Source: Heliocidaris erythrogramma (Eukaryota > Echinodermata > Echinoidea > Camarodonta > Echinometridae). From it: 64,000 nucleotides of DNA. The position numbers were made by a program, and so were the translations under genes. Under the pieces are notes generated by a model. It was given only the letters and a program-made list of their open reading frames with translations. It was not told the DNA's origin and searched no databases. The stretch spans positions 36,118,722-36,182,721 of the forward strand of contig CM046871.1 in NCBI GenBank assembly GCA_025617745.1, given 5' to 3'. This document shows, piece after piece, positions 14,101 through 29,100 of this stretch. The stretch's first letter is position 1; every line of letters begins with the position of its first letter.

Positions 14101-17100
14101 GGTAGTTTATATATTATTGTATATCAGTTATATACTATATATTTTTGTATATATTATATACTAGTTTATTACTAAAGAGTTCTGTACCTTAATTGTTTGT
14201 TCTGTATTTTGTTAATATTATAAATAATGGTAATGATTGGGAAAAAAAACAAGAAAAAAGGAAGTAAACTATTAGAAAATCTAATACTAATAGCATCTCA
14301 CATTTGATATTTTGAAACCAACTACGATAAAACGTACATGAAATTGTCTAATTTTTCTTGTGCTGGGTTCCTTTATTGTTTTTAGTATGACTGCATTCCA
14401 CATTGTGTGGTATTAATATTTATACATGTACGGTCACAGAAATATTGCTCTTCTTAATAATCTGAATATTATTCTGTTTCATAATGAGAATGGTGCAAAG
14501 CGGAACATGATTTTTATATTTCCCTTGGTCATATCCTGTTAATTCAGGAAATAGGTCAGTGATCAAAACAGATTCTAAAACTAATATACAAACACGTTGT
14601 GGATATTAAGTAGGGTAGTTATATACTATATCATATCATTGGTAGGATCTGTTTTCTTTGCTCAGTTGCCTATGCTGATGATCATTTGAAGTGATTTTTA
14701 CTGACATTTTTAGTACTTGTTGGAATCCTTGGACATATAGTTTCACTTGTAATCAGAATTATTTTGGAGGTGAGCTATTATTCTAATTACAGTTTTACAG
14801 CGTAAGTTTATGGCAAGCATCCAAATAATATTAGCAATATCCGAATACTGATTATCTTTCTGTTTTGCCTCTTTCTTCTCTATTATTAGCTATAATCTTC
14901 ACTCATTCAATTTCTGCTGAAATTCTTGAAATAAAGGAATAAAGGAATACTCTTCCTCCTTTTTCAGGGCCTTAAAAATTGCTTGCTGAATCGAACATTA
15001 CTTCACCACACCCTATTACACCCAACCCACCAAACCCCACCCCACCATCCTTCATATCTCTACTTATTGTCTTAAAAACTTCCATCTAGAAAAGCTTGTT
15101 TGTCATTAGCAATAAAGACTCTTCTACACTCTACCCACATCCATCCCATGCCTCCCCTGCCCTCCCCACCCCACTCTACCACACCCCCCTACCACACCCC
15201 ACCCCACCCTACCACACCCCACCCCACCACACCCCACCCCACCACACCCCACCACACCTCACCGTCCATTGATCTTACCTCTACTGGTCTGGCTTAACGA
15301 CTTGTTATACCTCGTACCCAATCCCTCCCCTGCCCACCCCACCCCACCTACCGCACCCCACCCCAACCCACCACACCTCACCACACCCCACCACACCTCA
15401 CCGTCCATTGATCTTACCTCTACTGGTCTGGCTTAACGACTTGTTAAACCTCGTACCCAATCCCTCCCCTGCCCACTCCACCCCACCCCACATTACCTTA
15501 CCTCACCTTACCTCACCTCACCCCACTCTACTCTCCTTCATACCTCTATCGCTAGACCTAACGATTTCCATTATAGCAAGGCATGTTTGTCATTAGCAAT
15601 CAAGAGAGGTGGATCCCTGGGGAAGCCCAGAGTCCCTTTCCTCCTTTCTTCCTCTCAATCCAACCAGGAATTGTAAAATGAGACAAAAAAGAGAGGGTGG
15701 TTTAATCGGTAGAAGCAATCAGAGAATCACATGGTTGGTCTGTTCCCCTTTTAATCCCTGCCTACATAACCCCCTTGTCTCATTACCCCTAGTCTCTCCA
15801 GGAACTTGGGAGAGATCGACTAAAGTTCATTGTGTGATGCCGAGATAAAAGTTTGTTGTTCCTGAAAGGAGCCGGGACTTAGGTGTTGCCTTAGCCTTGT
15901 GTGGATGTGTTGCACTACAGTTGTGGATTTAATGTGGATAATTGTAATTTGAATTCACGTCTATATGTGGAAAGGAAAGCTGTGTGTATGTAAATTGTGC
16001 CTTGAGGGAGTAATAATCAAGAAGTGATTAATTAAACCTTAATTGGCTAATGTGAGTACAGATCATTTTAAAGATGTTTTTATCTGATGGTTTGCTTCAA
16101 TTCAATGCATTGGAGGATCACTTTATTGTATCACATTCTTGTCTGGCTGATTTAATTATTTATATCCTTACCATTACAACTGTTGTTGTTCCATGAAATA
16201 ATTGTTATATTTTACATCCGTGTACAGTGTGAATTCTGCTACTGACATGTAAAATGTCATTTTATCCCTATATTCTTTCTTGAACTCCATCTTTGGATAA
16301 CCTAGTCTCATTAATTATGCATATTTCTCTGCATATCAATATTCCATAGAGTTATATCGTCTGTTGAGAGCCAGAAGGTCATTATACCATGGTAAAGTAA
16401 AATCAACAGATTATACTCTAGGAATTTTAGTTGTAAAGGGTTACATACCAACATAAAATCAAGAGAAAGAGAACTGAAGACATAGGTCCATAAGTCCTGA
16501 TGAGTTTTACTACGAAGTAATGTACATTACTCCACGGCATGGCACTGAACTTTGTTCATGTACATGTACCTTTCCTAAAAACAAAAATGTAATGTATGCT
16601 TTAATTGCATTTGAAGAGTACCAGTAGAAAGATTATTTCCTTCTCCTTGAATAAATGCAATGATGCATAATTGTATCATAAAGCTCTGTTTAGATCAGTT
16701 TATATACAAAACATTATAATCACTCATCGCAATAGAGAGTTGCCATTATTGTAAACTGGCTTGAGCTTGCATCACATATTCCTTCTATGGAGGCATACCG
16801 TCCATTTTGACTATTGTGATGTATACACTGAATTACTCTTATTTTAAGATAGACCATCTTATACTGTTTGATTAAAGATACTAATCACATGATGGGCAAA
16901 CTGGACAGTGATATACGTCATACATCTTTTTCTTGTATCAATTCCTGTTTGTTTAGATTGGAAAGACAAAGCTGTTCTTTCACTACTGGCATGTCGAAAA
17001 ACTAGCAGAGCTGAGTGCCAAGGTAGACAAGAAACTACTGTGCTGTCAAAAAGGTAAGTCACTTCATTCTTTTAATAGCTAGCTGTATATGTTAGCAATT

Positions 17101-20100
17101 GTTTTTGGAGGTACAGGTTGAGGTACTCTTTGAAGTTATTACCAATATGTTTTAGCGAGAATAGGACCTGTGCAGAACCGATGTCGGGGTTAGTTTCAGT
17201 GTGAGAGGGTTTTTACATTTTCCTTTATTTTCTTCATACTCCATAGGACTTCAGGTAAAGTCTTTTGAGTTACCTTTATATGTTCTAGCTGTACACATTT
17301 CTTTTTCAGGTAATTGGTACACTTTCAGGCAACTTCTTTAATGCTATTGCATACGTTGTCATTTTCCCTTTATCATGAACTGGTTTGATGATATACATAT
17401 CTCACAATATCCTGAAAGTTAGTTACTGATCTGACTCCATATTTCCTTGTTTGGATTAATTTCATCCGTAAAAGAATTGTTCATTGTGAGATTTATATAC
17501 TTCAATAGATAAGAAACCTGTATACTTGACAAGTGGTAAGGCTTTTTTGTGTTTGCGTCCAGGAATATGTATTTCTGCCAAGTTTAAGAATGGGATTAGT
17601 CTTTTATCTGGCCACTATCATTGATTGCCTGGTGCCTACTCTTAAGCAATGTTAAATGTTACTTTCTGGCAAATAAATCTAAATTATTCTGTATAGGAAG
17701 AAATTTCATTTGATACAGTTATGCTGTCAATTTGTAAAGTACTTCTTAATCTCTCAGAACATTAATATTTCTCTAATACATGTAGATGTATGACATAAAT
17801 TTCCTTTCAAATATGTACAGTTGAACTGTAAGCAGAATAAACCCAAGTTTTAATACAGTTTGCGGACATTAATACTTTCTCACAGATGTCTGTTTCTTTT
17901 CAAACCTGTAGCTATCTATTCTTCAAAATTATTTTAAATTTAATGAACCAAGCTTCAATGTCTGAAGTTGATACATCCCTTTAATGTTAGGAAATGCATT
18001 CAATATTGGCGTAGAACACTATTCCCTTTTCATCACGAGAAGGACCTTGATTCTATATCAAGCCAAATACTCTAATGTCCTTTTAGCTCTAAGCTCTTGA
18101 TATGTTTGTCATTCTACTTGGTATAACTTCCTTAATATCTTGATTTTAGAGATAATCTGTAATTTGCAAACTTCCTCTTTTCCTACCACATCCTTCTTCA
18201 TTGATGCACAAACCATTCATGTTTACAGAGCTCCTTTTTTTTGGTAGATGTATTAGTCTCTTTTTGATATTGTCAGCTGGGGTCTAGGAGGGCATTGGCT
18301 CTTATCAATATGCACAGATTTATGGCATGGTTTATTTAATACATACTGAAAATGGAAGCTCAATAACATAAAATCATTTGACATACATCATAAACATATT
18401 AACAAAACTGATAAGACAGTTGCTTAGAATAAAGGATTAAACATATGCTGGAGATTTACATAACTAAATATACATTAAGAATACTCTAAATAAATACAGA
18501 AAATTAGTAAGCAGTTGACATTGGCAGGAAAAAGAAGCAAGGAAGAAAGAAAACTACAAGACATTGGTATGAACAAAAAAGATTAAAACTAAAGCGATTA
18601 AAACTGACAATGATTTCATGTTGGAGAATCTGAATTAAATATACCAATAAAAAAATCAGTACAAGTCAAAGTTATCATTGATCATCTTTTCAAAATATAT
18701 CAGTATAATGCCCTTCTGGCTCTTAACACGCTGTATTTTGCAATTTAGAACAATGCCACTGGAGGTATGAACAGATAATTATTGACAGCTGATCATGCCT
18801 CTGGACCCAGTAAAAAGACACTGCTGCTCAGATCATGTTAAACATATCTTTTCTATAAGAAGAAAAAACAAACAAGTACATTTACTTACACAGGTTACTG
18901 TTTATGGTTTAGAATATCGCAATACCCCAAAGCACTGGACAGGACTTGTGTAGTGACTCGAGAAGAAGAAGAAGAAGAATACTGCATCATCAATATGCTA
19001 ATTTTAAAATGATGTTAAAGACCTGTTTGGCTTGAAAGTAATCCTGAAATATAATTATATTTGTTTGTATGATATTCGGCTTCAGCATCATGATATTTGA
19101 CAAATTTGTTTCAATGTATAATTGTTCACATTTTAATGATGATTTGTCACTTGCATTACACGAGTGTGCTAGAGATGTGTATATCTTCTCGTAAAATACA
19201 GCAGCAGATTTAAGCATTTCCTGTCTGAATAGATTACAATTCTAACAAAGGGAGACTGTAAAATACCTAGCCCTGGGGGAAAATATGAGCCCTGTAATTA
19301 GGCCTGCTAAGCCAATTATCATGCTCTAAATGAATAAGTTATCCACACTGCTAGCAAATGAAGAAGACAGATGAAGTGATAATTAACTGGATTGTAATCA
19401 TAATGAATGGAACATTGTGGGATTTACCAGATGCTTCACAGTTAATCACCAAGCAATTAGCTTCCATGCAAAGATGGTGAAATGGACAGGGCTATATAGA
19501 TGCATTCAGTCTTGTTAAAGGTATACCTTTGACATTTGGTACTAATAAGGACAAGTAAAATTCTCACATAAAATCCCTCCTTACACTGAATCTAAAAGAA
19601 TGATACAATTAAAACAAATTTGAAAGGTAATATATAGCTTAGAAATAACAAAGAAGGTTGATGAATCTGCTTATACAAGATACAAGAGGAGTGTTCCATG
19701 TGTGCATATTTGTGTTGGTGTGCGCATGTCAGTATATGTAATTATCAGCTTTTTTTGGGGGGGGGGATAATTTGTTTACATTTTGCTGGTTCGCTGGTTT
19801 GCGTGAACCACAAATTATACTACATCAGAATTAGTTTCAACTGCTATATGAAATATTTAAACTGTTTGCAATTTTTTCATAAAAATACAGTTCTATTTCT
19901 ATAATTCAAAGAGCATACCTTTAACTATAAAAAGAAGATTATCATGACATGTTTTGGGCAGATGTTCATCCATCATATATGTCTGGTATAGGCATTGAAA
20001 ATAATTATGGTTACAAATAAAAGACAAAGCAATCTAGTTCATGCTATGAAATCTCAAGGCACATTTCTTTCATTATAATTACAGATTGTAGTCGTCATGC

Positions 20101-23100
20101 TTTGTTGATTTACGTTTCATAGATGAATATTTGCTGATGTTTCATAGCATACCTTGTGATATTGCAAGGATGTTTATAGTTCATTGAAGGCTAACCACAG
20201 AGCATTTAGAGTGGTTTATTTTGATCTTATGTGATAATTGTGCTGGTCCCTTACTCATTTCATAGATTATCATGCATATATATTGATCCTTTGTGGTTAT
20301 GTTCATTGCAATAGTCAGGGTAGTAATATGATTTTTTTTCTTATTTCTTGGAAGTATTTCCATTCCCCTCTATTTCTCTTTCTATCTCTCTTTTCATTAT
20401 TTTCCTATTTCTCCTCTCTGTATGTTTGTCTGTCTGTCTGTCTCTTTCTATATCTCTATCCTCTATTTTTCTCCTTCTTTCTTGCTTGACTGCTTTTTCT
20501 TCTTCTTAGTTGTTTTCATCCTGCACAATGATATCTTCATCATTTAGAGGTTTATTGGACAAGTGTCTATATCTTTTTTCCTTCTCCCCCCCCCCCCCAC
20601 TCCCTTCTATCACTTTTGGCTTTCATTCTCTCTCATTTTCTCTCATTATCTCTGTCACTCTCATCCACTTCTCTCCCCCCCCCCCCCTCTATCTTATCTC
20701 TCTCCCTCCCTCTATCTATGTCTCTCTCTCTCTCTCTCTCTCCCACCCATCATCATTTCCCCTCAATCAGTCTCCCTCACGCTCATGGTCAATTAAGAGT
20801 AGCCTGGGTTTCATTTTTTCCCTCTCTCGATATCAATAATCACACCAATCTATCACGTAGCCGTGTGCTTGGTTGGCGGTGGCGACCGTCAGCAGAGGCG
20901 CGTGGCTGGTCGAATGCTCTATTGTGAAAATGTGCAGGAGCATGAGACACTTATATTGAGTGTGATGGGTAAAGAGTGCGTTGCCATCCCTGTGTTATCA
21001 TTATGTCTATTGATGATCAGTGTGTTTGAAGCTGAATAAAGCTGGTAGAGAGCGACGAAGGCTATTTTTAATCAAAGGATAGTGGAAGCACGTTGGCTAT
21101 TCTTTTTTTCATCCTCCTTGGATTTGCCTTTAGTTGATTTTATTGGATGTTGTCAAAATAAAGTGTCAAACATACAAATCAAATTTCTGAAATGTGTAAT
21201 GTTTTACACATAAGGTATTGATTATTTGGATTTTCAGAAAATATTCACATGTTGTGATTGCCTGGATTTATCAAAGGATTTGAATGAACATTGGCTATTC
21301 TCTTGTTAATGCTCCTCAGATTTGGCTTGATTTTATTGGATGTATCTCTCAAGTGGAGTCTAAACCATGCAAAGAGCTTGTTGAAATGTGTTAGTATTTC
21401 ACCTTTCGGGCATCAATTATTCTGTGGATTGTCTGAAAATATTCAGATCCTGCAAATGCCAGAAAAGATGTTTGTTCTTAAATGTCATCATGGATTATGA
21501 ATCTGTGATGAGCATGCAGCGTTAACGTACTGATCTAATGATGGCATATCACATCAACAAACATGAAGAGCATATTTTAACATTGACAAGATTATTATAT
21601 GGGCTAATGTGATCGAGACTAGAGCATCTTTGAAGGAATATCTGAACATTTGCATCTGATCAATCGGTTCTAGACCAATGATTGTCTGCTATGGATTGAG
21701 GATACCACTATTTTGATTAACTCCTGAAGATGGATATGAACCTTAGAGGCCAACAAGGGGGCTTCCAAAAATTCTGTTAATGATTTAGTGGCTCACATGT
21801 ACTTTCAGTGGAGCCAATAAGAAGGTTATTTTGAAAGCCCAGACCTCCGTGTTTTAAAAACTGCATAAAGGATTAAATATCTTCATAGAATTTATGACAA
21901 CACTGGTGATGAGGACTTGGCAGATTACTGGTGTATTTCTAGGATTACTGAACAGATTAATTCTCTGAATGATTTATGAGTGGATTCAAGCAGTGGTCAA
22001 ACAATTTTGAAGGATGCCTTTTTATGAAGAACTGTAGATTTATCTTTCCATTCTGCCAATTTACAAATGACTCTTTACATAGTATTTCTAATTATTAGGG
22101 TTATCTCTCATGACACTATGTGACTAATATGGTAATGACTTTGTAATGGTATTTCTACATACTGCATTAAGAGGATTAAAAAATGGTCAAGGGGGAAGGT
22201 GAAAAGAACAAAAAACAGGGTGGTAAGTATATTTTTTGTCAACACCTTTTGTTTTAAAAAGGATATCATAAAGTTTGTAACTATTCATGTCTTGTATGCT
22301 TTCTTAAGTATATTTTCCTCAATAACAAGGTGAATAGAAAATAAAATTTTCCTTTTTTGGGAAATTGACTAAAAATGTGATATGAGCTGATGTTTCAACA
22401 TCTTCATAAGATGTATGTCAACTGTTCTTAGCTGTAATGTTTTTATGAATTTGTGTATGCTTTTGGAACTTTTTCATGTAGCAAATCTCAGGTTAATTTT
22501 CACGTTGGAATTTATAAGTTTGAAATACGATTTAAGCTAACATTTTAACACCTTCATGAGATCTCTTATCAGTTATAGGAGGATGTAGTCGCCATTTCAT
22601 GAAGGTGCTCAATTATTCAATGTGTGCTTTGCTGATGATTGCTCTGCAGACAGTACACAACAATCAGATTTCTCACTTCAACCCTAGACCCAGCCCCATA
22701 GCTAACCCTAACCCTAACCCTACATGTTAGCTAAACCAAAGTCGAACACCCAAGCTCCAACCCTATATTTGAGACGATATAATACGTGGAACAAATATTG
22801 AATCATCAATGCACTCCCAGCTTCATTGTTTACTTGAAAGAAATGCTTTTGCAGTGGTGCATGTTTTTATTATGAAGTAGTGTATTAAGAATTCCTCTGG
22901 TAACGCCTTTTCAGGGCACACAACAAGCTATGCACTCATAACTATTCTCAAGGTGATATTACATTAGAGTAAAAATTAATGGGTGTCTGGTTTCAGCACT
23001 CGTAACTATTCTCAAGGTGATCTTACATTAGAGTAAAAATTAATGGGTGTCTGGTTTCAAAGGATGAATCACAGACATGAGGGTTGATCCATAGAAAATA

Positions 23101-26100
23101 AAGAGATGCTCTATGCTTTCACCCTCCTTCATTCTTCCATTAGCTGACAAATGCTCTTTGTTATCCAGAGATAAGAAGTCAATGATGAATAGGGGTGGAG
23201 CAGGAATATGACACCAAATTTCAGGGAATATTGAGTCACCTTTTAGCTGGGAATTCAGTATGGAAGATTATGCAATAGACCTACATGTAGATGTAATAAC
23301 GAAGGATACATGTATATGGGCTCCTATTCTCACACATTTCACAATGTCTGTTGAGAGCCAGAAGGGCATAAATGCTGTGGAAAATGATATGAGTTAATGC
23401 CTTTATGGCTCTCCGGAGATGTCTGTTTGGAACCAAAAGGGCAATAAGTCACATCATTTGTACAGACTTAACGTCCTTCTGGCTCCAAACAAATCATATC
23501 GTCTATTGAGAGCCAGAAGGATGTTAACTCTGTGTTAAAGTATATGAGCTAACGCCCTTCTGGCTCCAAACAGATGATATACTTGTACCTCTTCTATTAT
23601 ATATATGTAGACAACCTACGTTACTTGTTATGTTTTCACTGTGCTTTGAGGTGGGGGAGGTGATGGGGGGGGGGGGGGTGTCCAGTGAATTAATTGAATG
23701 ACTCATGCAGCAAAAAAAGAGACTTTATGATGTATGTTACCTTGAGAAAAAGACACCAATAAATGATGAGTTACACTAGGAAGCTTCCCTGAAGCCAAAT
23801 AATAACAGCATTGGCCTTGCCGAGCCATCTTTTTATTGAATTAATAATTGGACTGCTTTCACTCATTCATGAGGTAGGGATAGATTTATGGGCTTGTCTG
23901 TGTTGCATCTGTCTATGTGTAGATCAGATATCTGTCTTTCCCTGAAGGCTTTGAATACAAGACAATTTCAGATTCATTATGCATTCATTTGATATCATAT
24001 TAGAATTTAGTACATGTATATATTGTTAGAAGATTGGGTTTGAATTGTGTTTATTGTCTATGATATCGGGCATGATTATATTGGGACGAGAAACAACGAT
24101 TTCAATTTTCTGTCATGAAAATTGAATTCAAGGAGATTAATCCTTGAAATAATTGGAATTGAGGGGATGAAGTAGAATGGAAATAAATCACTCAGATATT
24201 TCATTATGCTACAGCAGTATCTTGATAGATGCATTCTTGTATTGGTATTATAGCATCCATGTTACAATAATGTAATACTCTTCTAATAGCAATGTTTTGT
24301 GAGTGTTTCTCTCATATATTTTTAGGGTACAAATACATGTCGACGTGTAGTCATTTAATGCAATGAAGATGGGACAGAGAGAGAGAGAGAGGAGGAGCAA
24401 TTAATTTGATTAAGCAGAGTGTTATAGAATGGTGCATTTCAGTTAAGGCATGGTCATAAAGAGAGAGAGAGGGGGGGAGGGGGGGGGGGGGGGGACTAGA
24501 CATACAGACAGACAGACAGAGGAAATCACTACATTGGTGTATGAGATGTTTGTGAATGGGTTTGTTTGGATGGTGGATGGGGTATTCATGCCAGATTGGT
24601 AATGGGGGTAATTTTTTGTGGTCCGTCTGGAAAAGCCATTTCATAACAATTACTCAGACACTGTGAATCAGTAGGGACCTTGCAGTCTGCATCACCTTCC
24701 ACTGATGAAAGAGAGAGAGAGAGAGAAGGGGGGTATAGACTTAGAGAGAGAAATAGCAAGAAGAGATACAGAGAAGGGAGAGGGAACAAAGAAAATCACA
24801 TTAAAAAAACAAGGCAGTATTGTGTATCTTCATCATAAATGCTAAGATGTTGATGATAATAATATAGATAAACATCATTATCATCCTTATTACGTGTATT
24901 GTTATCACTGTTTTATTATCACTTTTATTTTTATTAATATTATTAAAAAAAACATCTTTTTTTGATCATATTATGCCAGATACATGTCAGATACATGTAT
25001 ACCAAATGAAATTCTGATGCTCCATATCAACTTTCCTTATGGTATAAAGATACATACATGTATATGGTAATCCACATGTGAAGTCCACTTAATTAGTACA
25101 CCTAATGAGGGATACCCCAAACATCCTGTTACAATGATTAGCATGCAAGCCATTATCCATAAGCTTAACAGATCTCCTCTAATAGTCCATGGAAATGAAG
25201 TGAGGTTTAAAGGGCCAGTAATGAAGAAATTAGAACAATTGCCAGATATTATTCAATTGATATATATTACTTTTGGGGGAAACATGTCAAATTCAAAGAC
25301 TTTCAAGATTTTAATTCAATACAAACATGAAAATTTTGTTGAGTGTTAGTGATTGCCCTTAAAATTGATTATCGCTCTTTCATTAAAATGTATGGAGCAT
25401 TATTATTTTCTTTATCATTCACTGCAAAAACTGGGGTGTTAAAACTGACACCAGTTGGTGTTAATAGAGGACCACACCCTAGGGTGTTAAAATTACACCC
25501 CAGAGTTTCAACATAACACCAAAGAGTGTTAAATAACAACCAAAGGTGTTGTAATAACACCACTGGGTGTTGATTTAACACCACAGACTTAACACCGGTG
25601 TAAAATGATTGGTGTGGTCCTCTATGTACACCAGTTAACACCACAGTTTTTGCTGTGTTGGATCTTCGTTCATTTCATTGGACTGATCGTATCTATGAGA
25701 GAGTAACATTTGTTATCACTTCTCAAATTGATAAATTTAAAAGACAGGTCATATCAAGAGATGTTATATTGTTGTTGTCTTTCTTAGATAGGTTAATATC
25801 TAACCAAGACAAGCATGATGCAGATCTATATGGGGGTATGTACATGTTGGAGAGAGAGATAGAGATAGAGAGAGAGAGGGAGAGAGGGCTGGAGAGAGGA
25901 GAGAGGGGAGAGAGAAAAAGATGGGGATGGTGAGAGAGAGAGAGAGATTGAGAGAGGGGAGAGAGAAAAAGATGGGGATGGTGTGATAGAGAGAAACAGA
26001 GAGAGAGAGATGGGGATGGAGAGAGAGAGAGAGAGAGAGGGAGAGAGGGGGGGGGGGGGGGGGGGGGGGGGGGAGGGGTGAAGGTAGTGGTAAGACAAGT

Positions 26101-29100
26101 GATGAGACTACTAAGTAGATCAAGCATGTGCATTTGTAGAATATATAACATAATAATCTATATTGTTTGACTAAATTTCTCTTATTGTTTCTTATTGACT
26201 ATTGAATGTAACTTTGTACTCTTCTAAATAATTAATGTTGCTTTGTTCACAACTTGACTGTAATATTTCTATTCATAATTAGGGCAGATAAAAAATAAGC
26301 TTTGTTGAAAACATTTTTCACCCAAAATGTCCCCTTGCCAAAGAGGCACTGCCAATTATAGAATTATGATCAACAATATGCCCCCTAGCTTGAATGATAG
26401 GTGAATAGAAGACAACAAACCTTTGCTAATCCAAGCAGGTGATCACATTACTCACCTTGATTAAGAAAAATTGTTTTTGATACAAGTGAGGTTGTCTTGA
26501 CTGAGTTGATGTTGAGATTGTAGAGTAGATTATAATATGCTAATCCTTGAACCTCAGTGTCATGGTAAGATGTGCTAGATGAAATGAGTTGTTAGAGGGA
26601 GACAAGGGATATGAATATGAGGGGGAAAATCCCATATCAGAGGTGCTTATCTTGCAAACAACAACTCAACCTGTTTTAAAAGTTATCTTTATTTCTTTGT
26701 TAGTTTAGAAGGATACAACTTCTTTGGTATTTATTTTATATGTTGTATGAATTTTTATGACAGCTGTGGAGTTTCAGGAATATTTTTAAAAATACAGGAA
26801 ACGGGTAGAAATAGCAAATTTTTGTTCCTTGTACAACAGATCATGCTTAAGATTTTTTTAAAACTAGAAATAATATTGTTTTGACTAGAAATTTTCTTCA
26901 TCATGAAATTGAAACAGGTTGATGCCTGTGAAAAACGTTCATGTAAAAGTATTTTAACCTTAATTTAATAATAGTGCAATGAATTTAAACTAAATATTTG
27001 ACTTAAGGAAACTAATTACATGATCGTCCCATATCACCATCTATTATCCCTTGTAAAGTGCTTTAAAATATTTGATTTGATTTGATTTGATTTGATTTAT
27101 TTACCACCAACAACATTTAATTACAATACATTTTTTTTTACATACAATGATAATTACATATAAATGAAGAAAAGCATTGGTTGGTAAAAGGGGCCAGATA
27201 ATAGCACATGTGCTAGTCGAGCCTGACCCACAACAAAAAACAACAAAAACAAACAAGTATTTTGGTAAAGTTCAATTAATACCCAAATTAAAAATAATGA
27301 TATTTTACAATGAAGTACAAGAAGTAGAAAGTAATGATGTTAAATACATTTCTTGTACATATACAGACTATTTACATAATATGGTAGTTGAATGCAATTC
27401 ATCAACGCAAGTCATTGGAATTCTGGAATTTGGCAATGAGCATACAAGTGGAGGTGTGTAATTTGTCATAATTTCTTTTCTATACAAACTTGAATCACAG
27501 CCAAAATAGAAAACAGGGAACCTAAAACCTCATAGAAATTAGTCACCTTTTTATTGCTGTCATTTCTCTCTTTTTTACCTGAGCATATGTACTTTTTTTT
27601 GGATAGATTCAAGGATCAATATTTCACAATTTCTGGCTTTAATGTTATTGACTGCACAGTACAGCAACATTGATTTTGGAATTCTTGTTTTTGCCAGTTT
27701 GTTAGTGAAAGTGGACTGATGTGTTTTCATTTTGCTATGTGACTCTGTGTTTTCGGGATCATGTATCTGGAAGGTTTGAATTCATTTGCTGCAGTGTATT
27801 GTAATTGATTTTCTCTGCAAGTCTTTGTGCATTGCCATCTATGCTCAACAATGTTATACATGTACTTTGTTTGGATTTCCTCATGGGCCATAAGTAATGA
27901 TCTATGATCTTTGTGGAATTCAAACACCTTCTCATCTTGAATGATTTGTGTTATTTTGTGTGGTGCATTCAAGTGATTTCTGTCATTAGGGATCAATGTA
28001 GGGATTAATACAGAAAAGATGCCTTATACATGTATTAGTGATTTTTCTGATTTCTGACTTTTTTTTTAAAGAGGACTATTCAAGTTCAGACATCTTTTCC
28101 TACCTTCATCATAGGTGGCTACGTGCTACGATGTTTGTGTTCACTTTATCTACGAGCATCGTTCCATCGCGGCCCTCATAGGCAGGTCGAGGCAAATCGT
28201 TCAGGGCCAGCTCTGAGATTTTATGGAAATCGTACAATTTTAGTGCAGTTGCTGTGTAGTCTCCGCAGCCTCCGCACAGAAATCATACAGAGCCCATCTG
28301 TAATTATTTTGGCCTGTCTCAGGGCAGCTGCAAGACGATGGTGCGGTAGCTGTGGGGTTGCCGTGGGATGACTGCTTGGACAGCTTGCGGCAACCTCCTG
28401 ATAGCTGTGCGATGGCCGTGCAAATGTCCCACAAGTCTACAATCTCCATACAGTTTCTTTTTGGGGGGCCCATGTTCACCGAAAAATCGTTTGTTTACTG
28501 CACAATCAGCGCGAGGCCTCCTGACGCGATGCCCGCAGGGATTGTGCAACGCCACCTGAAACATGTCTACAGGCTTATGATTTTTTTCAAATTTGTATAA
28601 CTTCCCGCAAAACAAAATTGTAGAGACCATGGAGCCCGTGAATCCATACGGAAATCTCACAGCCGCCTCCTGCCTCTACACAGAGGCCGCACCAAAAAAA
28701 TGGGATACGGGCTCCGTAGACCAATCGCAGGCCAAATGTGTAAACTAGGCATAATATTTGATGGAATTCGGTAAACGATCAAGTACATCCTGATTTCTTA
28801 AGCCCCATAATTCTTGGTATTCACTTTCCAAAATATGAAAATCTTCCATTCAATGTTTTCACACTACCTACCATGACAGATGCCCATGGGTCGATTGGAT
28901 ACTCATATTAGGTCACTCAAAGTTCATTGGGAAACCGAATATGACGAGGAATTCCCCCATGTGACAAATTTCTGCCGGGGAGATTTTAATTATGAAACAT
29001 CTGGGATCGAACTCTACCTAGCAGCTCATGTTCAGAAATTGATTTCCAAGGACCTGCGAGGGGGGTGTTGAATGATTATTTTTTTTTGTCCGTGTTTCAA

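Larger units (their letters stand above)
11522..16956 (+). other. Intron 14 (5.4 kb)
   Basis: Holds the long palindrome 12585-13195, a hairpin MITE at 13998-14072, the CCACACC minisatellite 15000-15535 and a half-hairpin at 16360. 13200-13990, 14080-14990 and 15600-16350 show no coding or repeat signal I can name. Confidence 0.8.

Noticed and set aside
23342..23583. CRISPR-like array of repeats
   Set aside because: Eukaryotic intron; units are palindromic MITEs of different sequence, not identical repeats with spacers.
25723..26151. Long Pro/Ser/Leu-rich frames on the minus strand
   Set aside because: Translation of GA and poly-G simple repeats; no conserved composition or homology.
28123..28660. 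Overlapping frames on both strands in the GC-rich block
   Set aside because: Frames are open on both strands because of composition; no homology or splice logic.
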